Shown here: positions 1 through 9,180 of the stretch, one piece after another
Position numbering within the stretch: the first letter of the stretch is position 1
Layout: each line of letters begins with the position of its first letter
Assembly (NCBI GenBank): GCA_035316885.1
Contig: DATHII010000100.1
Span: 1-9,848, forward strand
Reading direction: 5' to 3'
DNA: 9,848 nucleotides
From: DASRTE01 sp035316885
Lineage (GTDB): Bacteria; Actinomycetota; Actinomycetes; Jiangellales; Jiangellaceae
Translations under genes and position numbers: made by a program
Notes under the pieces: model-generated
What the model saw: only the letters and a program-made list of their open reading frames with translations
Databases searched by the model: none
Told to the model about the DNA's origin: nothing

Positions 1-496
1 CGGTGTCGAGCAGGTCGAACTGACCGAACCCTGGCGAGCCGTCGAGGACGCCGGCGGTACTGCTGAGCTCGTCGCACCCAAGGCCGGCCAGATCCAAGGC
101 TTCGACCACGACGACAAGGGCGACACCTTCACCGTCGACCGCGTGGTCGCCGAGGCCGATGCCGACTTCTACGACGGCCTAGTCCTTCCCGGCGGCACCA
201 AGAACCCCGACCGCCTGCGCACCGACAAGGGCGCGGTCGACTTCGTCCGGGCCTTCGTCGATGCCGGCAAGCCGATCGGGGTTATCTGCCACGGCCCGTG
301 GACGCTCGTCGAGGCCGACGCAGTGCGCGGCCGCACGCTCACGTCGTGGCCGTCGCTGCAGACCGACCTGCGCAACGCCGGCGCCGACTGGGTCGACGAG
401 GAGGTCGTGGTCGACGCGAACCTGGTGTCCAGCCGAGGGCCGGACGACCTCCCCGCCTTCTGCGCCGCGGCCGTCGAGCGGTTGGCCGGTGGGTAG
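1..496 (+). CDS. PfpI/DJ-1 superfamily protein (class I glutamine amidotransferase-like), 5'-truncated by window edge
   Basis: The open frame runs in from the left edge (first whole codon at base 2) and ends at TAG 494-496, showing 164 residues. It aligns by eye with the PfpI/YhbO/YraA group. Near the visible N-terminus, GVEQVEL matches the PfpI segment that holds the catalytic-site Glu (codon 8-10). VLPGG precedes the nucleophile elbow ICHGP, with Cys at 287-289 followed by His at 290-292. The C-terminal part, from SWPSLQTDLRNAGA to NLVSSRGPDDLPAF, is also typical. PfpI-family proteins are about 165-190 residues, so probably only 10-25 residues are missing. Members are described as intracellular proteases, chaperones or deglycases; which applies here cannot be read from the sequence. 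The GTG at 143 is internal and not the true start. A 117-base gap separates it from acs on the same strand. Confidence 0.93.
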   Translation, partial: GVEQVELTEPWRAVEDAGGTAELVAPKAGQIQGFDHDDKGDTFTVDRVVAEADADFYDGLVLPGGTKNPDRLRTDKGAVDFVRAFVDAGKPIGVICHGPWTLVEADAVRGRTLTSWPSLQTDLRNAGADWVDEEVVVDANLVSSRGPDDLPAFCAAAVERLAGG

Positions 497-516
497 GTGG
501 CGCGTCAACGGTCTAG

Positions 517-528
517 CCCGGTGCCGGG
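517..528. repeat. Short inverted repeat after the PfpI-like gene
   Basis: CCCGG-TG-CCGGG lies 21 bases after the TAG stop of the PfpI-like gene. The loop is only two bases and no T-run follows, so it is a poor intrinsic terminator. In such GC-rich DNA it may be chance. The surrounding gap (497-613) shows no clear TANNNT -10 element for acs. Confidence 0.2.
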
Positions 529-571
529 GGTGGGTTGATGCGCCCGGGGTCGCGATGGTGAGGTAGGCGCA

Positions 572-583
572 GCGGGCGCCCGC
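572..583. promoter_or_regulatory. 12-base perfect palindrome upstream of acs
   Basis: GCGGGCGCCCGC is its own reverse complement and ends 30 bases before the acs start codon. Its position would suit an operator or the base of a leader hairpin. It is made only of G and C, so chance is a serious alternative, and no matching second copy was noticed upstream of the other operons here. Confidence 0.25.
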
Positions 584-601
584 GCTGACGCGACGAGAAC
601 T

Positions 602-605
602 GGAG
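602..605 (+). promoter_or_regulatory. Ribosome binding site of acs
   Basis: GGAG lies eight bases before the GTG at 614 and supports that start. The protein from there begins MTSEGLSNLL and reaches the conserved Acs N-terminal region (FPPSDEFTAQANA) within about 17 residues, as in actinobacterial homologues. Confidence 0.6.
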
Positions 606-613
606 CCGACGAC

Positions 614-2581
<1,968 letters not shown>

Positions 2582-2619
2582 GCCGCCACATGCCGATCGA
2601 CCGGCTATCGCGGGGCTGG

Positions 2620-4334
<1,715 letters not shown>

Positions 4335-4338
<4 letters not shown>

Positions 4339-5846
4339 GCGTCGTCGTCCACCCAGTCCAACGTCCGCTGCACGGCCTTGCGCCAGCGACGCATCTCGCG
4401 CTCGCGCCAGGCGTCGTCGCGGACCGGCTGCCAGCGGCGATCCTCCGACCAGCGGCGGCGGACGTCGTCGAGGCCGTCCCAGAACCCGACGGCGATGCCG
4501 GCGGCGTACGCCGCGCCGAGGGCCGTCGTCTCGGTGACCACAGGACGGACGACCGGCACGCCAAGCAGGTCGGCCTGGATCTGCATGAGCAGGTCGTCGA
4601 CCACCATGCCGCCGTCGACGCGCAGCTCACGCAGCTCGACGCCCGAGTCGGCACGCATAGCGTCGACGACCTCCCGGGTCTGGAAGGCCGCCGCCTCGAG
4701 GGCGGCCCGGGCGAGGTGTCCGCGGTTGACGAAGCGGGTCAGGCCGACGATCACGCCGCGAGCGTCCGGCCGCCAGTACGGTGCGAACAGTCCCGAGAAC
4801 GCGGGCACCACGTAGGCGCCGCCGTTGTCGTCGACGCTACGGGCCAGTGTCTCGATCTCGTCGGCGCTGCGGATGAGGCCCAGATTGTCGCGCAGCCACT
4901 GCACCAGCGAGCCGGTGACCGCGATCGAACCTTCCAGGGCGTAGACGGCATCGGCGGCGCCGATGCGGTAGGCCACGGTGGTCAACAGACCGTGGTCGCT
5001 CGCCACCGGTTCGGTCCCCGTGTTGAGCAGCAGGAAGTTGCCCGTCCCGTAGGTGTTCTTGGCCTCGCCCGGCTCGAAGCAGGCCTGCCCGAAGGTAGCC
5101 GCCTGCTGGTCGCCCAACACGCCTGCCACGGGCACGCCGCCGAGAAAGCCCGACTCGCGAGCGTGGCCGTAGATCTCTGCAGAGGAGCGGATCGTCGGCA
5201 GCATCGGTATCGGAATGCCCATCTCGGCGCAGATGCCCTCGTCCCACGCCAGCGTGCGCAGGTCCATGAGCATCGTCCGGGATGCGTTGGTGACATCGGT
5301 GACGTGGACGCCGCCGTCCGGGCCCCCGGTGGCCTGCCAGAGCAGGTAGGTGTCCATCGTGCCGAACAGCAGGTCACCGCGCCCGGCGGCGGCCCGGGCC
5401 CCGTCGACCTCGTCGAGGATCCACACCGCCTTGGGGCCGGCGAAGTACGTGGCCAGCGGGAGGCCGGTCGTCGCGCGGAACCGGTCGACGCCGCCGTCGG
5501 CGGCCAGCCGGTCGCAGATCCGTTGCGTGCGGGTGTCCTGCCAGACGATCGCCGGGTGGATCGGCTTGCCGGTCGACCGTTCCCAGACGACGGTGGTCTC
5601 CCGTTGGTTGGTGACCCCGATCGCGACGATGTCGCCCGGTTCGGCGTCGGCCCGGGCCAGTGCACCGGCCACGACCTGGCGGGTGTTGGCCCAGATCTCG
5701 TCGGGGTCGTGCTCGATCCAGCCGGGCCGCGGCAGATGCTGGGCGTGCTCGAGCTGGTGGGAGGCGACCGGTCGGCCGTCGTGGCCCACCAGCAGGCAGC
5801 GGGTGCTCGTCGTGCCCTGGTCGACCGCGGCGACGTAGCCGTTCAT
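4335..5846 (-). CDS. glpK: Glycerol kinase
   Basis: This 503-residue FGGY-family kinase phosphorylates glycerol with ATP to sn-glycerol-3-phosphate, the substrate of the next gene, glpD. Visible motifs: DQGTTSTR (9-16, phosphate-binding loop), GWIEHDP (42-48), TNQRETT (79-85, with the Arg-Glu pair that contacts glycerol), YFAGPK (134-139), TDVTNASRTML (183-193), GDQQAATFGQ (245-254, with Asp246 as catalytic base), NTYGTGNF (264-271), and a C-terminal ATPase half with DGGM and TTALGAAYAAG. Length equals the family norm. ATG at 5846 has GGAGGG seven bases upstream. No HPr-phosphorylated His loop typical of Firmicutes was recognised. No glycerol facilitator gene (glpF) is adjacent in this window. 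Confidence 0.98.
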
Positions 5847-5853
5847 CCCCGAT

Positions 5854-5859
5854 CCCTCC
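5854..5859 (-). promoter_or_regulatory. Strong ribosome binding site of glpK
   Basis: On the minus strand GGAGGG stands seven bases before the glpK ATG. It is the best Shine-Dalgarno match in the window and fixes that start. Confidence 0.8.
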
Positions 5860-5864
5860 GGCGC

Positions 5865-5881
5865 GCAGCGCTCTGCGCTGC
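5865..5881. repeat. Inverted repeat in glpK leader (6-5-6), candidate operator
   Basis: GCAGCG-CTCTG-CGCTGC is a perfect 6-base inverted repeat with a 5-base centre. It lies directly downstream of the proposed glpK -10 box and spans the expected transcription start. That is a suitable place for a repressor of the glpKD operon (GlpR/DeoR or IclR type), or it may fold as a small mRNA hairpin upstream of the ribosome site. No regulator gene is adjacent to suggest which. Confidence 0.4.
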
Positions 5882-5882
5882 C

Positions 5883-5888
5883 AGCCTA
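5883..5888 (-). promoter_or_regulatory. Candidate -10 element for glpK-glpD
   Basis: On the minus strand TAGGCT fits the actinobacterial TANNNT -10 pattern, about 36 bases before the glpK ATG. Transcription would start near 5876. A TTGATC sequence upstream (5914-5919 on the minus strand) resembles a -35 box, but the 25-base spacing is too long, so the promoter may lack a clear -35. Confidence 0.4.
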
Positions 5889-5925
5889 TGAGGTCCGCCG
5901 GACGGCCGGGACGGATCAACCCCCT

Positions 5926-5931
5926 TAGGGT
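5926..5931 (+). promoter_or_regulatory. Candidate -10 element for a leaderless CBS-protein transcript
   Basis: TAGGGT fits TANNNT and occupies exactly -12 to -7 relative to the GTG at 5938. This is the spacing seen for actinobacterial leaderless genes, where transcription begins at the first base of the start codon. AGGG within the same bases could alternatively serve as a Shine-Dalgarno sequence if transcription starts further upstream. Confidence 0.5.
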
Positions 5932-5937
5932 GCTGGT

Positions 5938-6399
5938 GTGCGCGCCCGAGACCTCGCCGAGCCGTTCCCTGTCGTCCATCTCGACACGCCGGCACTCGAC
6001 GCGAGCCGGCTGCTCGTCGAACGGAGCCTGCCGGGCCTGGTCGTGGTCGACCGCGAGGGCCTGCCGCTGGTCATCCTGCCCGGTTCCCAGGTGCTGAGGT
6101 TCGCGCTCCCCGAGTATGTCGAGGAGGACCGCACGCTCGCCGCCGTCTACAGCGAGAAGGACGCCGATGCGTTGTGCGAGTCCCTGCGCGGCCGCACTGT
6201 CGCGGAGCTGATGCCGTCGAGTCAGTTCCTGCCGAAGAAATCCTCCGCCCGCCCCATCGTCGATCCCGACGCCAACCTCATGGAGGTCGCCGCCGCGATG
6301 GCCGAACAGCATTCCCCTGTCGTCGCCGTCGTCGACAACGGCCAGATCCTCGGCGTGATCACGGTGCACCGCCTGCTCGGCGCGGCGCTGCCGAGATGA
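5938..6399 (+). CDS. Tandem CBS-domain protein, probable regulator of the adjacent permease
   Basis: This small soluble protein of 153 residues has two CBS-like repeats, roughly residues 1-57 and 86-151. They are separated by a linker rich in charged residues (EYVEEDRTLAAVYSEKDAD). The second repeat is clear: TVAELMP, IVDPDANLMEVAAAMAEQHSPVVAVVD, then GQILGVITVHRLL. CBS pairs commonly bind adenine nucleotides. In both repeats here the usual ribose-contacting Asp after the G-h-h-T/S strand is not seen (Arg145 in repeat two), so ligand binding may be atypical. The start is GTG, either leaderless or using AGGG seven bases upstream. The stop overlaps the permease start (ATGA, 6396-6399), strongly suggesting coupled expression. 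A role as cytosolic sensor of the transporter is inference. Confidence 0.85.
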   Translation: MRARDLAEPFPVVHLDTPALDASRLLVERSLPGLVVVDREGLPLVILPGSQVLRFALPEYVEEDRTLAAVYSEKDADALCESLRGRTVAELMPSSQFLPKKSSARPIVDPDANLMEVAAAMAEQHSPVVAVVDNGQILGVITVHRLLGAALPR

Positions 6400-7760
6400 C
6401 GGGGCTGGCTGCCGCAGCCCGGGTCGCAGGCGAGGCAACCACGGGAAGTGAGCATTCGGCGAGCACCGTCGTCGTCGCCCTCGCGATAGCCGTGTTCGTG
6501 GGCACGTACGTCTTCATCGCGACCGAGTGGGTGCACCGGGTGGCTGCTGCCCTCTTTGGCGCGGCGCTCATGGTCGTCATCGGCGCCACCGACGCCGAGG
6601 CCGCGTTCTTCAGCGAGGAGACAGGCGTCGACTGGCAGGTGATCTTCCTGCTCCTCGGCATGATGATCATCGTCGGTGTCGTCAAGCAGACCGGGGTGTT
6701 CGAGTACCTGGCGATCTGGGCGGCCAAGAAGGCGCGGGGGCGCCCCTACACGGTCCTCGCCATGCTGTGCACGATCACGGCAGTCGCCTCTGCGCTGCTG
6801 GACAACGTCACCACGGTGCTGCTGGTCGCACCGGTGACGCTGCTGGTGTGCGACCGGATCGGCGTCCGGCCGGAAGGATTCCTCATCGCCGAGGTGATGG
6901 CCAGCAACATCGGCGGTACGGCGACGCTGATCGGCGACCCGCCCAACATCATCATCGCCAGCCGGGCCGACCTGTCGTTCAACGACTTCCTCGTGAACCT
7001 GGCGCCGTTCGTGGTGGTGGCGTTCGCCGTCTTCCTCGTGCTGGCCCGGTGGCTGTTCCGCCGGTCCTTCACCTACGACCCGGAGCGCGCCCGTGCGGTC
7101 ATGGAGATGGACGAGCGCCGGGCCATCCGCGATCCCGCGCTGCTCCGACGGAGCCTGGTGGTCCTCGGGCTGGTCATGCTCGGCTTCGTGCTCCACTCGG
7201 CGCTGCACCTCGAGCCGAGCATCATCGCGCTCCTCGGTGCCGGGCTCCTCGTCGTGGTTTCGCGGACGCCGACCGCCGAATACCTCGACGAGGTCGAGTG
7301 GCCGACGCTCGTCTTCTTCATGGGCCTGTTCGTGATGGTCGGCGCCCTGGTCAACGTCGGCGTCATCGGCGCGCTCGGCGAGGCCGCCATCCAGGCGGTG
7401 GGCGACGACTACTTCCGCGCTGCGACGGGGCTGCTGTTCGGTTCGGCGGTCCTGTCCGGGATCGTCGACAACATCCCCTACGTCGCCAGCATGGCCCCCC
7501 TCGTCAGCGACCTGGTCGAGGCGGGGGGCGGCGCCGCGGGAGCCGACGCACTGTGGTGGGCTCTCGCGCTCGGCGCCGACCTCGGCGGCAACGCGACGGC
7601 GGTGGGAGCCAGCGCAAATGTCGTCGTCATCGGCATTGCGGCGCGCAATGGCTACCCGATCTCGTTCTGGCAGTTCACCCGGTACGGACTGATCGTCACG
7701 GCCGTCACGGTCGCGCTGGCCTGGCCGTATCTCTACCTTCGGTTCTACGCATTCGGCTGA
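6396..7760 (+). CDS. ArsB/NhaD/SLC13-type membrane permease (ion transporter superfamily, P-protein-like)
   Basis: This integral membrane protein of 454 residues has about 11-12 hydrophobic segments (first near 23-42, last near 430-446). It shows the internal duplication of the ion transporter superfamily. Repeat one carries ALLDNVTTVLL (133-143) and ASNIGGTATLIGDPPN (169-184). Repeat two carries SGIVDNIPYV (354-363) and LGADLGGNATAVGASAN (392-408). These re-entrant hairpin motifs bind ion and substrate in relatives such as ArsB, NhaD, CitM and the human OCA2 P protein. A hydrophilic loop lies at about 222-250. The substrate cannot be assigned: arsenite, Na+/H+ exchange and carboxylates are all possible, and no arsR, arsC or arsA lies nearby to favour arsenite. 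The ATG overlaps the CBS-gene stop; an upstream extension of this frame is only antiparallel-style noise inside the CBS gene. Confidence 0.9.
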   Translation: MTGLAAAARVAGEATTGSEHSASTVVVALAIAVFVGTYVFIATEWVHRVAAALFGAALMVVIGATDAEAAFFSEETGVDWQVIFLLLGMMIIVGVVKQTGVFEYLAIWAAKKARGRPYTVLAMLCTITAVASALLDNVTTVLLVAPVTLLVCDRIGVRPEGFLIAEVMASNIGGTATLIGDPPNIIIASRADLSFNDFLVNLAPFVVVAFAVFLVLARWLFRRSFTYDPERARAVMEMDERRAIRDPALLRRSLVVLGLVMLGFVLHSALHLEPSIIALLGAGLLVVVSRTPTAEYLDEVEWPTLVFFMGLFVMVGALVNVGVIGALGEAAIQAVGDDYFRAATGLLFGSAVLSGIVDNIPYVASMAPLVSDLVEAGGGAAGADALWWALALGADLGGNATAVGASANVVVIGIAARNGYPISFWQFTRYGLIVTAVTVALAWPYLYLRFYAFG

Positions 7761-7777
7761 CCCACAGCGGACGAGGC

Positions 7778-7783
7778 TAGAGT
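7778..7783 (+). promoter_or_regulatory. Candidate -10 element upstream of the holin-like gene
   Basis: TAGAGT fits TANNNT within the 61-base gap after the permease, 38 bases before the next ATG. CTGACC (7757-7762) could be a weak -35 at a short 15-base spacing. It would give the holin-hydrolase pair its own promoter in addition to any readthrough. Confidence 0.4.
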
Positions 7784-7807
7784 CCACCCGGGAACGTCCG
7801 CACACCC

Positions 7808-7814
7808 GAGGAGA
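7808..7814 (+). promoter_or_regulatory. Ribosome binding site of the holin-like gene
   Basis: GAGGAGA stands seven bases before the ATG at 7822, a strong match that fixes the start. Confidence 0.75.
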
Positions 7815-7821
7815 ATCGCGC

Positions 7822-8235
7822 ATGGCGACCATGCCGACGGCCCCCCGTGCCGACGCCGACGCCTCGATCGGTGAGCTCGTGGCCGGCATCCAACAGGATC
7901 TCACCGGGTTGGTTCGCGGCGAGCTCGAGCTCGCCAAGGCCGAACTGCGCGAGAGTGCCGCCCGCGCCGGCACCGGCGCAGGAATGATCGGCGCGGCAGC
8001 GTTCCTCGTGCTGCTCGCAGTCGTCCTGGCGTCGATCGCGCTCGCGTACGGGCTGGTCGCACTGGGGCTGCACCCCGGCTGGGCCTTCTTGATCGTCGCC
8101 GGCTTCTACCTGCTGGTGGCCGCCGTACTGGGCCTGCTGGCGCGCGGCCGGTTCGCGGGCATGCAGGGGCCGGTCCGTGCCAGGCGGGCCGCCGCCCGGG
8201 CGGGGCAGGCGCTTCGCCGCAGCTCTGACGCGTGA
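7822..8235 (+). CDS. Actinobacterial 'phage holin family' small membrane protein (Holin-X / superfamily III type)
   Basis: This 137-residue protein begins with an amphipathic, charged segment (about 15-50: SIGELVAGIQQDLTGLVRGELELAKAEL in two parts). It then has two membrane helices (about 56-82 and 87-107) and a basic C-terminal tail rich in Arg and Ala. That plan, with the GEL-ELAKAEL element before the hairpin, is typical of the chromosomal actinobacterial holin-X/DUF1469 family. Despite the family name there is no phage gene nearby and no evidence of lysis function. The homologous position next to ephE and marP in mycobacteria (Rv3669) suggests a cell-envelope role. It ends in a GTGA overlap with the following hydrolase gene, so the two are likely translated together. 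Confidence 0.85.
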   Translation: MATMPTAPRADADASIGELVAGIQQDLTGLVRGELELAKAELRESAARAGTGAGMIGAAAFLVLLAVVLASIALAYGLVALGLHPGWAFLIVAGFYLLVAAVLGLLARGRFAGMQGPVRARRAAARAGQALRRSSDA

Positions 8236-9155
8236 ACGGCAACGGCTCTCTGGCCGACGCCGTCGACGTACCCGGCCCGTGGGAGCATCGACGCATCGCC
8301 GCGAACGGCGCCCGCTTCCATGTCGCCACAATGGGCGACGGCCCACTGGTGCTCCTCCTCCACGGCTTCCCCGAGTTCTGGTGGGCGTGGCGCCACCAGC
8401 TGCCGTCCCTGGCCGCGGCCGGATGGCGGGCGGCCGCCATGGACCTGAGGGGGTATGGCGGTAGCGACAAGACCCCCCGCGGCTACGACCCGGCGACACT
8501 CACCGCCGACGTCACCGGCGTGGTCCGCTCACTCGGGGAGCGGCAGGCGGTTCTCATCGGGCACGGGTGGGGCGCCCATGTCGCATGGGCCGCCGCGGTC
8601 ATGCGGCCGGCCCAGGTGGCCGCGCTCGCGACGCTGTCCATGCCACACCCTCTCGAGCTTCGCCGCTACCTGCTGCGTGGGCGCCGTCAAGCCGGTCACC
8701 TGCTCGGGGTTCAGGTACCCGCCGTGCCCGAACGCCGTCTGGTCGCAGACGACGCCGCCTACGTCGAGACACTGCTGCGGCGCTGGGTGGGCACCGGTAC
8801 CGCCTTCCCCGACGCCGAGACAGCCGCCCGGTACCGGGCGGCCATGCGGCTGTGGCCCGCGCCACACTGCGCGCTGGAGTACCACCGGTGGGCCGTGCGC
8901 TCCCTGGCCCGAGCCGACGGGCGACGGTTCGCCCTGCGGATGCAGGAGCCGATCACCGTCCCGGTGCTGCAGATCCACGGCGGCGCCGACCGGACGGTGC
9001 TACCGCGCGCCGCCGCCCACTCCAGCCGCCACGTCACAGGGCCGCACCGGTGGGTCCAGCTCGAGGGTGTCGGCCACTTCCCGCACGAGGAGGTACCCGA
9101 CCGGGTGACCGCCGAGCTGCTCGACTGGCTGGGGAAGCAGGTCCCTGCTCGTTGA
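8232..9155 (+). CDS. EphE-like alpha/beta hydrolase with Gly in place of the nucleophile (epoxide hydrolase family)
   Basis: This 307-residue cytosolic alpha/beta hydrolase fold protein belongs to the epoxide hydrolase / haloalkane dehalogenase branch. It shows HGFPE (44-48, oxyanion loop), FWWAWRHQLP, DLRGYGGSD, the elbow GHGWGA (110-115), a helical cap with SALEY-type Tyr217 in ALEYHRW, the charge-relay acid in GGADRTV (Asp253) and the catalytic His in GVGHFPHEE (His282). In active epoxide hydrolases the elbow reads GHDWG with Asp as nucleophile. Here codon 112 (8565-8567) is GGG, Gly. The rest of the fold is intact, so it is either catalytically altered or non-hydrolytic. The GTG start overlaps the stop of the holin-like gene. 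Starting at the later Met34 would remove a conserved N-terminal strand. The name by synteny would be ephE. Confidence 0.88.
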   Translation: MNGNGSLADAVDVPGPWEHRRIAANGARFHVATMGDGPLVLLLHGFPEFWWAWRHQLPSLAAAGWRAAAMDLRGYGGSDKTPRGYDPATLTADVTGVVRSLGERQAVLIGHGWGAHVAWAAAVMRPAQVAALATLSMPHPLELRRYLLRGRRQAGHLLGVQVPAVPERRLVADDAAYVETLLRRWVGTGTAFPDAETAARYRAAMRLWPAPHCALEYHRWAVRSLARADGRRFALRMQEPITVPVLQIHGGADRTVLPRAAAHSSRHVTGPHRWVQLEGVGHFPHEEVPDRVTAELLDWLGKQVPAR

Positions 9156-9180
9156 TCACACAGCGGCCACAGGGATCCGA

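Noticed and set aside
2582..2619. Bidirectional terminator between acs and glpD
   Set aside because: Only a 4-base GCCG/CGGC pairing with no T-run is visible in the 38-base gap, which is too weak to call.
4716..5891. 391-codon plus-strand frame opposite glpK
   Set aside because: It is antisense to glpK, whose motifs and ribosome site are unambiguous.
6174..6395. Upstream extension of the permease frame into the CBS gene
   Set aside because: The extended part is an Arg/Pro-rich out-of-frame reading of the CBS gene. The ATG at 6396, overlapping the CBS stop, gives a protein that begins just before the first membrane helix.
5374..6438. 354-codon minus-strand frame across glpK, the divergent promoter region and the CBS gene
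   Set aside because: It overlaps glpK in another frame and is antisense to the CBS gene; composition is typical of a shadow frame.
6396..7760. Arsenite efflux pump (arsB) as a firm assignment
   Set aside because: The fold and hairpin motifs are shared by several substrate classes, and no arsR, arsC or arsA is present in the window.
6222..7973. 583-codon minus-strand frame opposite the permease
   Set aside because: Its translation is rich in Asp, His, Arg and Gln, the usual complement of hydrophobic membrane-protein codons, and the permease on the other strand is well supported.
7822..8235. Prophage lysis gene (true phage holin)
   Set aside because: The family name suggests phage, but no endolysin, structural or integrase gene is near, and the gene sits in a conserved chromosomal neighbourhood.
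9156..9180. Terminator between the hydrolase gene and marP
   Set aside because: The 25-base convergent gap contains no convincing hairpin or T-run.
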